A stretch of DNA of 64,000 nucleotides, taken from NCBI GenBank assembly GCA_009692685.1, contig SHYS01000003.1, positions 1 to 64,000 of the forward strand. The letters are read 5' to 3'. The number at the start of each line of letters is the position of its first letter. Within the stretch, counting starts at the first letter, position 1. Both the position numbers and the translations under genes were made by a program. Source of the DNA: Dehalococcoidia bacterium. Its GTDB lineage: Bacteria; Chloroflexota; Dehalococcoidia; UBA2979. Shown here one piece after another: positions 45,493-54,483 of this stretch. A model generated the notes under the pieces. That model was not told where the DNA came from. It saw only the letters and a list, made by a program, of their open reading frames with translations, and ran no database searches.

Positions 45493-46991
45493 AGCGTCAC
45501 CCCCGGAATGGTGTGGGCGATGGTCGTCGATACGCGGTCAACCCACGGTGAGGGCCATACGCCCATGACGATGATCGTGCCCGCGAGCAGTGTGGCCCCG
45601 GCACGCTCTCGATAGTTGATTTCCCGCAGGTTGGACCAGCGAGGGTTGAACTCTCCGAAGAAGGCCTGGGAGAACATCCGCAGCAGGTAGGTGGCCGTGA
45701 TGGCGGCGGTGAGCACCGCAAGGCCGCCAATGACCGGGTAGGCGCGGAAGGTGCCGATGAAGATGTGCACCTCAGCGACGAAGCCGGACATGCCCGGCAG
45801 CCCGAGGGAGGCCAGGCCTGCGATGACGAAGAACGCGGTCCAGATCGGCATCTGCTTCGCCATGCCGGAGAAGTTGGGAATCTCACGATCGTGCGACTGG
45901 TCGTAGATCCCACCGATGAGGAGAAAGAAGAGGGCGGTCATCACTCCGTGGGCGAACATCTGCAGGACGGCCCCGCTCATGCCGATGACGTTGAGCGTGC
46001 CCAGCCCGAGGAAGACGTAGCCCATGTGCGAGACGCTGGAGAAGCCGGTCATCAGTTTCAGGTCGGTCTGGCGGAGGGCGGAGATGGCGCCATAGAGCGC
46101 GGCGATGATGCCGACGAGCATCAATGCGGGTGCCCAAAACGCAGCGCCTTCGGGGAGCATCTGGAAGCCGAGGCGGATGACGCCCCAGGCCCCGGACTTC
46201 ATCAGCACGCCGGCGTGCAACATCGAGACCGACGTGGGCGCCGAGGCGTGGCCGTCGGGCGACCAGGAGTGGAACGGCCACATGCCGGCCAGGGTGCCGC
46301 AGCCGACCGCGATCATCGGGAAGAGCAGGATCTGGGTGTTGCGCGGGACGCCGCCGTTGGCGCCCGCCTCGAACAGCTTCTCCATGTCGAAAGTGCCGAG
46401 TCCGGCCGCGCTGAAGGTGCCGAAGATGCCGACGAAGATGAGAATCGAGGCGGCCACCAGCATCATCATCAGCTTCGTGGCGCCGTACTCCTTCCTCGTC
46501 GAGCCCCACACGCCGATGAGGAGGTACATCGGCATGACCGCGGTCTCGTACAGGAGGAAGAAGAAGAAGACGTCGAGGAGCACCCACGTGCCGTAGACGC
46601 CACCGGCGACGAGGTACAGGAGGATGAAGTAGTCCTTCATCCGGTGCTGGATCTTCCACGACACCCAGGTACCGGCCAGCGTGATGATGCCGGTGAGGAG
46701 CACCAGCGTCGCGGCCATACCGTCGAGGCCGACCTTGAGCTGGATGCCGTGAGGGCCGAGGAGCCCAACGTTGGCGGCCCAGTCCCAGGCCAGCACGCCC
46801 TGGAACTGCGCGCCGTGGAAGTCGTACCGGAGGAACGCGTAGAGCGAGAGGGCGGCCATCGCGAGGCTGGCGAGCCCGGTGATGCCGAAGATGGCGGCTC
46901 GTTCTCGGGAGGGGGTCAGCATCAGGAGCACGGACGTCCCGATGGGGATGAGGAACAGCGCGAGCAGCACGTAGCCGTCGTTCGACGTCAT
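45489..46991 (-). CDS. nuoM: NADH-quinone oxidoreductase subunit M
   Basis: Second antiporter-like subunit, 500 residues. Recognisable stretches are FFLLYETAVMPMYLLIGVWG, FHSWSPDGHASAPTSVSMLH, GAWGVIRLGFQML and MLHAGVLMKSG. The family Lys and Glu residues of the proton path are in place. The gene is separated from nuoL by a 127-base spacer with two hairpins and overlaps nuoN. Confidence 0.95.
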   Translation of the reverse strand: MTSNDGYVLLALFLIPIGTSVLLMLTPSRERAAIFGITGLASLAMAALSLYAFLRYDFHGAQFQGVLAWDWAANVGLLGPHGIQLKVGLDGMAATLVLLTGIITLAGTWVSWKIQHRMKDYFILLYLVAGGVYGTWVLLDVFFFFLLYETAVMPMYLLIGVWGSTRKEYGATKLMMMLVAASILIFVGIFGTFSAAGLGTFDMEKLFEAGANGGVPRNTQILLFPMIAVGCGTLAGMWPFHSWSPDGHASAPTSVSMLHAGVLMKSGAWGVIRLGFQMLPEGAAFWAPALMLVGIIAALYGAISALRQTDLKLMTGFSSVSHMGYVFLGLGTLNVIGMSGAVLQMFAHGVMTALFFLLIGGIYDQSHDREIPNFSGMAKQMPIWTAFFVIAGLASLGLPGMSGFVAEVHIFIGTFRAYPVIGGLAVLTAAITATYLLRMFSQAFFGEFNPRWSNLREINYRERAGATLLAGTIIVMGVWPSPWVDRVSTTIAHTIPGVTL

Positions 46992-47044
46992 GGTTTGTTC
47001 CCCATCAGCACAGCGGCGATGTTGCCGCTAACCACACTGTTCGT

Positions 47045-47115
47045 AGCGGCGTCAGTCGCCGCTGGTCACACACACCACGCGATGTCGCTCGCCTCTCATG
47101 GGGCCGGCGACATCG
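47045..47115 (-). other. Two hairpins between nuoL and nuoM
   Basis: AGCGGCG/CGCCGCT (47045-47051, 47057-47063, 5-base loop) and CGATGTCG/CGACATCG (47080-47087, 47108-47115, 20-base loop). They sit in the one real gap inside an otherwise overlapping operon and could be mRNA processing or stability elements. Confidence 0.5.
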
Positions 47116-47118
47116 AGG

Positions 47119-49032
47119 TCACTCCCCGCCGCTCAGCGCGACGATCGACAGCACCAGCAGGCCGAGCGCCATCCCCAGCGCGTAGTTGGGGATGCGTCCC
47201 GTCTGCAGGAACTTCAGGCGGTAGCCGAGCCAGTTGAGGACCTGTGCCCCGCCATCGACGCCGGCCTCGTTCACCACGCCCTTGTCGAAGCGGGCGACGA
47301 CGCCCGCGAGGCCCAGGAAGACCCGATCGATGATCGACTGGTAGAGCTGGTCCATGTAGTAGCGGTTGACAAGGAGCGCGTGAAGCTCAGGAGCCCACAG
47401 CCGTGCGCGCTCGGCGCGTGAAGCGCTGCCCCACCAGTACGCGAAGCCCGTGCCGACGGCGAGGAGCGCCACGACGGTCGCGGGGTAGGCGACGTTCGGG
47501 TGGAAGGTGAACGGGTGCGGTGTGTGGTGGCTGACCACCACCTGACCGATACCACCGACGAAGCCAAGCGCCCTGCCGACGCCATCAAAGGCGACGAAGC
47601 CAGCGACCGTCGCCAGCCCCGCGAGGAGCAGGAGCGGCAGCAGCATGATCGGACCCGACTCGTGGGCGTGGTCGTAGGCGTGCTGGTCTCGAGGGCGACC
47701 GGCGAAGGTCAGCAGCACGAGGCGGGTGGTGTACACCGCCGTCAGCGCCGCCGTCGCGACCAGGGTCAGGTAGGCGAGCCGGTTCTTCTCGAAGGCCTCG
47801 AGGAGGATGTCGTCTTTCGACCAGAATCCGGCGAACGGCACGATACCGGCGAGGGCGAGCGAGCCGATGGCGAAGGTCAGCGTCGTCACCGGCAGCTTGC
47901 GCCAGAGCCCGCCGACGTGCTCGACCTCCTGCTGGTGGGTGGCGTGGATGACTGAGCCGGAACCGAGGAAGAGGAGCGACTTGAAGAAGGCGTGCGTCAG
48001 CAGGTGGAACATGGCTGCCGTCACCGAGCCGAGCCCCAGCGCGACGAACATGAACCCGAGCTGGGACACGGTGGAGTAGGCGAGGACGCGCTTGATGTCG
48101 TTCGCCACCAAGCCCTGCGTTGCAGCCATGACTGCGGTGAAGAGGCCGGTGTAGAGAACCACGTCACGGGCGATGAGCACCTCGTCGTAGACGGGGAGCA
48201 TGCGGGCCACGAGGTAGACGCCCGCGACCACCATCGTGGCCGCGTGGATGAGGGCGGAGACCGGCGTCGGGCCCTCCATCGCGTCGGGCAGCCAGACGTG
48301 GAGGGGGAACTGTGCGGACTTACCGACCGCGCCGAGGAACAGGAAGATCATCGAGACGGTGAGGTAAGTCTGGCTGAACGCGCCCTTCTCGGCCAGATGA
48401 ATGATCTCCTGGATGTCGAAGGTGCCGGCGGCGCGCCACAGCAGAATGATGCCGATGAGGAAGCCCACGTCGCCGATGCGCGTGGTGATGAAGGCCTTCT
48501 TGGCGGCTTCAGCGGCCGACTGGCGCTCCCAGTAGAAGCCGATGAGGAGGTAACTGGTGAGGCCCACGCCTTCCCATGCCAGGTAGAGGAAGATCAGGCT
48601 GTTGGTGATGACAAGGAGCAGCATCGAGGCGGCGAAGAGCGAGAGCACGGCGAAGTACCAGCCGTAGCGCTCCTCGCCGTGCATGTAGCCAATCGAGAAG
48701 ATGAAGACCATCAGGGCGACGAAGGAGACGACGAAGACCATCACCGCGGTGATGGCATCGAAGTACGTCGAGAACATGATCCGAAGGACACCGTCACCGA
48801 TGTTGAGCCAGGTGAAGGCGTAGGTGTTGGCGCCCGGCGCCGGCGCGAAGAGGCCGTCGTGGAACGCGCCCTGGAAGTCACTGATAGCGAGCACGGCGAG
48901 GACGACGACCATCCCCATGCCGAGCACGGCGAGGAAATCGCCGCGCCGGGGGATGAAGCGGTTGAACAGCGCGATCACGGCGAAGACCGCCGCGGGAATG
49001 GCCGGCAGCAGCCACACCTGCTCCATAGTCAT
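47119..49032 (-). CDS. nuoL: NADH-quinone oxidoreductase subunit L
   Basis: The largest pump subunit, 637 residues, with the long lateral helix at the C-terminal side. Typical stretches are LYLAWEGVGLTSYLLIGFYW, GKSAQFPLHVWLPDAMEGPT, VSALIHAATMVVAGVYLVAR and HAFFKSLLFLGSGSVIHATH. Lys and His residues of the proton path are present. It starts at ATG 49030-49032, 48 bases after nuoK. Confidence 0.96.
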   Translation of the reverse strand: MTMEQVWLLPAIPAAVFAVIALFNRFIPRRGDFLAVLGMGMVVVLAVLAISDFQGAFHDGLFAPAPGANTYAFTWLNIGDGVLRIMFSTYFDAITAVMVFVVSFVALMVFIFSIGYMHGEERYGWYFAVLSLFAASMLLLVITNSLIFLYLAWEGVGLTSYLLIGFYWERQSAAEAAKKAFITTRIGDVGFLIGIILLWRAAGTFDIQEIIHLAEKGAFSQTYLTVSMIFLFLGAVGKSAQFPLHVWLPDAMEGPTPVSALIHAATMVVAGVYLVARMLPVYDEVLIARDVVLYTGLFTAVMAATQGLVANDIKRVLAYSTVSQLGFMFVALGLGSVTAAMFHLLTHAFFKSLLFLGSGSVIHATHQQEVEHVGGLWRKLPVTTLTFAIGSLALAGIVPFAGFWSKDDILLEAFEKNRLAYLTLVATAALTAVYTTRLVLLTFAGRPRDQHAYDHAHESGPIMLLPLLLLAGLATVAGFVAFDGVGRALGFVGGIGQVVVSHHTPHPFTFHPNVAYPATVVALLAVGTGFAYWWGSASRAERARLWAPELHALLVNRYYMDQLYQSIIDRVFLGLAGVVARFDKGVVNEAGVDGGAQVLNWLGYRLKFLQTGRIPNYALGMALGLLVLSIVALSGGE

Positions 49033-49080
49033 GGAGTGCCTACCTTCCGGGCGCGGATTGAAGCGCTATTGAGCGCGGGG

Positions 49081-49389
49081 CTACCACTTGAGGCTGCTCG
49101 CCTCATCCACCATCGCCGTGCGTCGCTCGCGGAATACACGCAGCACGATGCCCAGCGCGAGGCCGACTTCGGCAGCTGCAATGGCAATGATGAACAGAGC
49201 GAAGATCAGACCGGTGAAGTGCTTGGGATCGACGTAGGCGGCGAAGGCGATGAAGTTGATGCCGACGGCCGCGAGCATGAGCTCCACGGACATCAGGATC
49301 AGGATCGCGCTCCGTCGTGCTAGCACGCCGAAGAATCCGATGGCGAAGAGCATCGCAGAGAGGAGGAGGAAGTTCTCGAGGGGGATCAT
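49081..49389 (-). CDS. nuoK: NADH-quinone oxidoreductase subunit K
   Basis: A 102-residue three-helix subunit with conserved membrane Glu residues (LILMSVELMLAAVGINFIAF and FALFIIAIAAAEVGLALGIV). It overlaps nuoJ as ATGA. Confidence 0.95.
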   Translation of the reverse strand: MIPLENFLLLSAMLFAIGFFGVLARRSAILILMSVELMLAAVGINFIAFAAYVDPKHFTGLIFALFIIAIAAAEVGLALGIVLRVFRERRTAMVDEASSLKW

Positions 49390-50012
49390 TCACCGGCCTC
49401 CTCGTGGGCATCCGGCCGCGCGATGAGGAGCGCGCCGGAAAGAGCGATATCGAGCAGGACGCCGACAATGAGGACCAGCAGCCCGTAGTCCTCGAAGAGG
49501 CGGGTGCCGAACTCCTTGCCGGATACCGCGCGAGGCTCGACGGCCGGCCACGCCTCGCTGAGGAGGGCGCCGCCGAAGACCAGCCCCAACAGGAGCGCGA
49601 CGCCGAGGGCGAACGGCTTCTGAGAGCCGTCGCTGACCACCGGGTCATCTGCGGCGTTGGTCATCATGAGACCGAAGACGAGGAGGACGGTGACGCCCCC
49701 GCCATACACGAGGATCTGTGCGAGCGCGAGGAACTCCTGGCCCAGCAACAGGTAGATGGCGGCGATGCCCATCAGGGTGAAGACGAGGGCGAGCGCGGCG
49801 TGCACGACGTTCTTCAGGAGCACCGTACCGAGGGCGCCCGCGATGATGACCGCAAAGGCGAGCCAGAAGACCAGCTCGGGGCTGCTTATCTCTCCGATGA
49901 GGCGTAGGGCGACCAGGACGAGGAGGACCGGCGTGGCCACAAGGCCAGCCAGCGCTCCACCGAGCATGATCGGCCTATCGAACTGTGGCGGCAGCGGCAT
50001 GCGCTGGTGCAT
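49386..50012 (-). CDS. nuoJ: NADH-quinone oxidoreductase subunit J
   Basis: A 208-residue membrane subunit. Its core is ELVFWLAFAVIIAGALGTVL, then VVHAALALVFTLMGIAAIYL and AQILVYGGGVTVLLVFGLMM. The first 28 residues form an extra N-terminal helix. The start is placed at ATG 50010-50012; ATG 49998 is also possible. Confidence 0.9.
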   Translation of the reverse strand: MHQRMPLPPQFDRPIMLGGALAGLVATPVLLVLVALRLIGEISSPELVFWLAFAVIIAGALGTVLLKNVVHAALALVFTLMGIAAIYLLLGQEFLALAQILVYGGGVTVLLVFGLMMTNAADDPVVSDGSQKPFALGVALLLGLVFGGALLSEAWPAVEPRAVSGKEFGTRLFEDYGLLVLIVGVLLDIALSGALLIARPDAHEEAGE

Positions 50013-50038
50013 CGCGCTCGGTCTCCGCTTCCGCGTTG

Positions 50039-50509
50039 CTAGGGGGCTACCCAGGGGTTGATGGCGCCCTCGCGGTGTTGCGAGAGAAGCTGCTGCAGGT
50101 CCATCACCAAGTCCAGACGGTCGTGAGCCGAGGACTCGTGACCGGACCAGGTGTTGTTCATGGCGATGGCGTCGAAGTTGCAGACCTCGACACAGATGTT
50201 GCAGCGCATGCAGCGTCCGTAGTCGATCCAGAACTTGTCGATGATCTTGCGGCGGGTAGAGGTACCACCCTGCGAGGTGTGAGCGGGGTTGTCCTTCATC
50301 AGGACCGTCATGCACTCGACGGGGCAGGCGCGCTCGCAGGCGTGACAGCCGGTGCAGAACGGCTCGTGCACGTCCTTGTCCCAGAGCAGCAAGGGGAACG
50401 CGCGGTCGCGCTCCGGCAGCTCTCGATGGGTCTCAGGGTACTCGCGTGTGACGGGCTTCCTGAGGAAGGTGGAGGCCGTCACCATGTAGCTCTTGATCAG
50501 CCCCCTCAT
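50039..50509 (-). CDS. nuoI: NADH-quinone oxidoreductase subunit I
   Basis: Peripheral-arm subunit with two [4Fe-4S] clusters (N6a and N6b): CTGCHACERACP and CMRCNICVEVC, both complete. The 156-residue protein starts at ATG 50507-50509, overlapping nuoH as ATGA. It passes electrons towards NuoB. Confidence 0.95.
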   Translation of the reverse strand: MRGLIKSYMVTASTFLRKPVTREYPETHRELPERDRAFPLLLWDKDVHEPFCTGCHACERACPVECMTVLMKDNPAHTSQGGTSTRRKIIDKFWIDYGRCMRCNICVEVCNFDAIAMNNTWSGHESSAHDRLDLVMDLQQLLSQHREGAINPWVAP

Positions 50510-51645
50510 GAGGTGGCCTCGCTTCCGCTGGCTGCCCGTACCCACGCCGCGATACCCGGTCGACCGGCCGGCTGGGCAACCGCGCGCTGGATGGCCCAGT
50601 TGAGCACCCAGATGCCGATGATGCCCTGAACGGTGAGGAGTACCAGCGGGAGCGCGTACACCTGGACGAAGCCATTGATCAGGATCTGCAGGAAGGCGAG
50701 GGGCATGAGCACCTTCCACGCGAAGCCCATGAGCTGGTCAACGCGCAGGCGGGGAAGCGTGGCTCGAGTCCAGATGGCGAGGAAGATCATCGCCGCGCTC
50801 TTGATGCCCATAAGGAGCAGCTGGAACGGCGTTCCGAGCTCCTCGCCTAACGGCCAGACGCTGCCACCGAGGAAGATGGCGGAGCCGACGATGGACATGA
50901 TCCAGAGGTGCGCGTACTCCGCGAGCTGGAACATCGACCAGCGGATGCCGGAGAACTCAATGTGCGGGCCGCCGGCGGTCTCTGACTCCCCTACGGAGAT
51001 GTCGAAGGGAGCTCGGTTCAGCTCGGCGAGCATGCAGATGTAGAAGATGATGAAACCGAGCGGCTGCCAGACGACGTTGGGAACGTGGCGCTGCGCGATG
51101 GCGATGTCGCTGAGGTTTAGGGAGCCCGACAACATCGCCACAGCCAGCAGCGACACGACCAGGGGAATCTCGTACGCCACGCCCTGCGCGACGGAGCGGA
51201 GTGCGCCCAGCATCGCGTAGCGGTTGTCCGAGGCCCACCCGGCCATCACGAAGCCAAGTCCGCTCACCGATGACGTTGCCAGCAGGTAGAGCAGGCCCAT
51301 GTCGAGGGAGCGGACTTGCCAGCCGATGGCGAAGGGCACAACGACGAACCCGACGAAGACCGGGACGAAGATGAAGTAGATGGAAAGTTCGAAGACCCAA
51401 GGGTCCGCATTGTTGGGGCGGAGGTCTTCCTTGCCGACGAGCTTGATGGCGTCCGCCACGGACTGCAGCAGGCCCATCGGGCCGGTGCGCGTGGGGCCGA
51501 GTCGCATCTGGAAGCGTCCGATGATCTTGCGCTCGCCGTAGATCAGGCCCATGACGACCACCGTCATCGCGAGCACGACGACGTTGATCTTGATGAAGAC
51601 CTCGAGGAGGGCCGGCATCTCGATGCCGAGGAACTGACCCGTCAT
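50506..51645 (-). CDS. nuoH: NADH-quinone oxidoreductase subunit H
   Basis: The quinone-channel membrane subunit, 379 residues and about eight helices. Characteristic parts are GERKIIGRFQMRLGPTRTGP, GLLQSVADAIKLVGKED, AELNRAPFDISVGESETAGG and TLPRLRVDQLMGFAWKVLMP. It overlaps nuoD as ATGA. Confidence 0.95.
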   Translation of the reverse strand: MTGQFLGIEMPALLEVFIKINVVVLAMTVVVMGLIYGERKIIGRFQMRLGPTRTGPMGLLQSVADAIKLVGKEDLRPNNADPWVFELSIYFIFVPVFVGFVVVPFAIGWQVRSLDMGLLYLLATSSVSGLGFVMAGWASDNRYAMLGALRSVAQGVAYEIPLVVSLLAVAMLSGSLNLSDIAIAQRHVPNVVWQPLGFIIFYICMLAELNRAPFDISVGESETAGGPHIEFSGIRWSMFQLAEYAHLWIMSIVGSAIFLGGSVWPLGEELGTPFQLLLMGIKSAAMIFLAIWTRATLPRLRVDQLMGFAWKVLMPLAFLQILINGFVQVYALPLVLLTVQGIIGIWVLNWAIQRAVAQPAGRPGIAAWVRAASGSEATS

Positions 51646-52775
51646 CGGTCGACCTCCGACAGCACGATGTCGATGGAGCCGAGCACGAGGACGGCGTCAG
51701 ACAGATAGTGCCCGACCGTCATGTCGCGAAGGGCCTGGAGGTTGGAGAGGCAGGCGCTGCGGATCTTGCAGCGGTAGGGGCGGTTGCCGCCATTGCTCAC
51801 CATGTACACGCCGTACTCGCCGCGCGGCGCCTCGGTGCGGAGGTAGACCTCGCCGGGGGGCGTGCGCAGGAGGCGCGACATGCGCTCCGGCATGATCGGG
51901 CCGGGCTGCAGCTTTTCGAGGCACTGCTCGATGATCTTGACCGACTCGCGCATCTCGAGGACGCGGCAGTAGAAGCGGTCGAAGACATCGCCGTTGACGC
52001 CCGTGATCACATCGAACTTGACCTGCGGGTAGAAGAGGTACGGCTCGTCGCGCCGGATATCCAGTGGTACGCCGGTCGCGCGGAGCGACGGGCCGCTCAT
52101 CCCCCAGTCGATGGCGTCGGCAGCGGAGATGTACCCGATGCCCTTGGTGCGAGCCTGAAAGATCTCGTTCTTGGTCAGCAGGCCATCGAGGTCGTTGATG
52201 CCCTGCATCGCCATCTTGAGGACCTGGTGGCAGCGCTCCACGAAGTTGTCCGTGACCTCCCAAGCGAGACCACCCGGGCGGAAGTAGGCGTACATCATGC
52301 GGTCGCCCGCGACCTCTTCGAAGAGGTCGAAGATGTTTTCGCGCTCGCGGAAGGCGTAGGTGAAGCTGGTGCCCAGGATGCCCACGTCGATGCCGAAGGC
52401 GCCGAGGAACATGAAGTGACTGGACAGGCGGTTCAACTCGCAGAGGATCATGCGAATCCACTGCGCGCGCTCCGGGACCTCGATGCCTGCCAGCTTCTCG
52501 ACGGCCATCACGAAGGAGAGCTCGGCGTTGAAGGCCGCGAGGTACTCCGTGCGATCCATGAAGCCGATACCCTGGCGGTAGTCCATCGTCTCGCAGAGCT
52601 TTTCGGCACCGCGATGGAGGTAGCCGATGTACGGCAGGACGTCGCGCACGACCTCGCCATCAACGGCGAGGACCATGCGGAACACACCGTGCGTCGAGGG
52701 GTGCTGCGGACCCATGTTGACGAAGATGTCCTGGGTTTCAAACTCGTGCTCTGGGCGAAGGAGGACACTCGTCAT
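51642..52775 (-). CDS. nuoD: NADH-quinone oxidoreductase subunit D
   Basis: The hydrogenase-large-subunit relative that forms the quinone-reduction site with NuoB. The 377-residue protein has MGPQHPSTHGVFRMVLAVDG, YIGYLHRGAEKLCETMDYRQ and the C-terminal VLVLGSIDIVLSEVDR. The quinone-site His and Tyr (HPSTHG and YRQ) are present. It starts at ATG 52773-52775 in a TGATG overlap with nuoC. Confidence 0.96.
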   Translation of the reverse strand: MTSVLLRPEHEFETQDIFVNMGPQHPSTHGVFRMVLAVDGEVVRDVLPYIGYLHRGAEKLCETMDYRQGIGFMDRTEYLAAFNAELSFVMAVEKLAGIEVPERAQWIRMILCELNRLSSHFMFLGAFGIDVGILGTSFTYAFRERENIFDLFEEVAGDRMMYAYFRPGGLAWEVTDNFVERCHQVLKMAMQGINDLDGLLTKNEIFQARTKGIGYISAADAIDWGMSGPSLRATGVPLDIRRDEPYLFYPQVKFDVITGVNGDVFDRFYCRVLEMRESVKIIEQCLEKLQPGPIMPERMSRLLRTPPGEVYLRTEAPRGEYGVYMVSNGGNRPYRCKIRSACLSNLQALRDMTVGHYLSDAVLVLGSIDIVLSEVDR

Positions 52776-53296
52776 CAGTCTTGGTCCTCCGGGTACGCGA
52801 TGCCCTCGCCCTGGAGGATCTTGATGTCAGCCAGCGGGTGATCCTTGCGCAGCGGGAACGTGTCGTCCATGTCCTCTGGCATCAGGAGCGTGCGTGGGTC
52901 CGGGTGACCGTTGAACCGGACACCGAACATCTCTGCGGTCTCGCGTTCAAGCCAGTTGGCGCCGCGCCATACTGTGGTGGCCGTGTCGACCGTGAGATCG
53001 TTCGTCGGGAGCGTGGTCTTCACGGTGAGGTTGTGCTTCTTCGTGATCGAGTAGAGGTGGTAGACGACATCGATGCCGGCGTCTTCCCAGTCGATCGCGG
53101 TGAGGCAGCGGAGGTAATCGAAGTCGAGCTCGGCGTCACGCTTGAGGGCGCGCAGGGCTCGGATCACCTCTTCGCGGGGGATCTTCACGATCAGATCGAG
53201 GGCGCCCATCTCAGGTTCGGCGCTGATGCCGGAAAGAGCGCGGTCAACCTCGGGCCAGAGCGTCGAGGAGAGGTCGACGGTCCCCTCGGACGTCAT
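52775..53296 (-). CDS. nuoC: NADH-quinone oxidoreductase subunit C
   Basis: A 173-residue peripheral subunit with the 30-kDa motif [20 protein letters not shown], then [19 protein letters not shown]. Separate from nuoD, not fused. It starts at ATG 53294-53296 overlapping nuoB as ATGA. Confidence 0.95.
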   Translation of the reverse strand: MTSEGTVDLSSTLWPEVDRALSGISAEPEMGALDLIVKIPREEVIRALRALKRDAELDFDYLRCLTAIDWEDAGIDVVYHLYSITKKHNLTVKTTLPTNDLTVDTATTVWRGANWLERETAEMFGVRFNGHPDPRTLLMPEDMDDTFPLRKDHPLADIKILQGEGIAYPEDQD

Positions 53297-53919
53297 CGCC
53301 CCACCGACTTTCGCTCTTCCATGATGAGGTCCTGCAGCGCGAGGATGCCGTCGAGCAGCGCCTCGGGGCGCGGCGGGCATCCCGGGACGTAGACATCCAC
53401 GGGAATCACGTTGTCGACGCCCTGAAGGACGCGGTCGTAGCGGCTGTATGGTCCACCGTTGGTGGCGCAGGCGCCCATCGAGATGACCCATTTCGGGTTC
53501 GGCATCTGCTCGTAGAGCAGCTTCACGGCCGGAGCCATCTTCTTGGTGACCGTGCCAGCCACGATCATCACATCGGACTGCCGGGGCGAGGGCCAAGGCA
53601 CGATGCCGAAGCGGTCGAGGTCATGATGCGCCATGAAGGTCGCGATCATCTCGATCGCGCAGCACGCGAGACCGAACGTCATCGGCCAGAGCGAGGACTT
53701 GCGTCCGACCGCCAGAAGGAGGTCAGCGGGAACCTGCATCACACCCGGGAGGACGGCTCGATAGAGCGCTTTGCCCGGCACGAGCTCCGTCGGGGTGAGG
53801 CGCGGGGCCTCGCGGGGGTGCTCCGAAGGAAGCGCGAACGGCGCGAACGGCGTCTCAGTTGGTGCCGTCGCGGGTGCGACGGGCGTCGTGGTGGTCTCGG
53901 TGGTGGGACCTACCGCCAC
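53293..53919 (-). CDS. nuoB: NADH-quinone oxidoreductase subunit B
   Basis: It carries the terminal [4Fe-4S] cluster N2. The ligands are visible in [10 protein letters not shown] (adjacent Cys pair), [10 protein letters not shown] and [10 protein letters not shown]. The 208-residue protein starts at GTG 53917-53919; about 45 N-terminal residues are a Thr/Pro-rich extension not needed for the fold. It overlaps the end of nuoA. Confidence 0.95.
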   Translation of the reverse strand: MAVGPTTETTTTPVAPATAPTETPFAPFALPSEHPREAPRLTPTELVPGKALYRAVLPGVMQVPADLLLAVGRKSSLWPMTFGLACCAIEMIATFMAHHDLDRFGIVPWPSPRQSDVMIVAGTVTKKMAPAVKLLYEQMPNPKWVISMGACATNGGPYSRYDRVLQGVDNVIPVDVYVPGCPPRPEALLDGILALQDLIMEERKSVGR

Positions 53920-54287
53920 TGGAGGGCTCCCTTCTTCCAGGCGTACGCGAGCCCGGCACCGAGCGTGGAGATGAAGGCAAACATCGTCCAGTAGGCCGAG
54001 GGGCCGATCTCGACGAAACTAAGCACCCACGGAAAGACGAACAGGGCCTCGACATCGAAGATGATGAAGAGGATGGCGTAGAGGTAGAAGCGCATGCCCA
54101 CGTTCGTCGAGGAACGACGGATCGGGACCATGCCACACTCGTAGGTCGTGCCCTTGTTACGTTCGGTTGAAAATGGTGCGAGCAGTCGCGTTGCCAGCAG
54201 CGCCGTAACGATGAGCACGAAGCCCATCACGATGGCAATCAGCACCGAGAGATAGCCGCCGAACAGCGCGTCCGTGGCGTGTTCCAA
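53910..54287 (-). CDS. nuoA: NADH-quinone oxidoreductase subunit A
   Basis: A three-helix subunit of about 125 residues with the conserved loop [36 protein letters not shown] and [18 protein letters not shown] start at TTG 54285-54287, where length matches the family. A GTG at 54363-54365 lies almost at the predicted transcription start and would add about 26 residues by leaderless translation. It is the first gene of the operon. Confidence 0.88.
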   Translation of the reverse strand: MEHATDALFGGYLSVLIAIVMGFVLIVTALLATRLLAPFSTERNKGTTYECGMVPIRRSSTNVGMRFYLYAILFIIFDVEALFVFPWVLSFVEIGPSAYWTMFAFISTLGAGLAYAWKKGALQWR

Positions 54288-54374
54288 GAGGTGTTGCCCT
54301 TCGGCGCAGCGGGCGAGAAAGACACATGCGAGGTCAGCGCGGCGCGTAAACACGCCAAGCGTCACCGAGGCCGA

Positions 54375-54403
54375 ACGCTACCAGCGGCCTATACCAGTGT
54401 CAA
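54375..54403 (-). promoter_or_regulatory. Promoter of the nuo operon
   Basis: TTGACA (54398-54403), 17 bases, then TAGCGT (54375-54380) on the minus strand. The -35 box is a full consensus. The predicted start is near 54368. This serves the 11 nuo genes down to the terminator at 43965. Confidence 0.65.
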
Positions 54404-54483
54404 CGAATCGTGCTGCAGGGCGCAAACCTGTGCCACGTGGCACGTCATGCAACGAGACAGAACTCGAGGCGAGCGGCGGACGG

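Noticed and set aside
45765..47237. Open frame of 490 codons opposite nuoM
   Set aside because: Extreme His/Asp/Glu content and antisense position; the sense gene is unambiguous.
47992..49323. Open frame of 443 codons opposite nuoL and nuoK
   Set aside because: Antisense shadow of a membrane-protein gene, with no family match visible.
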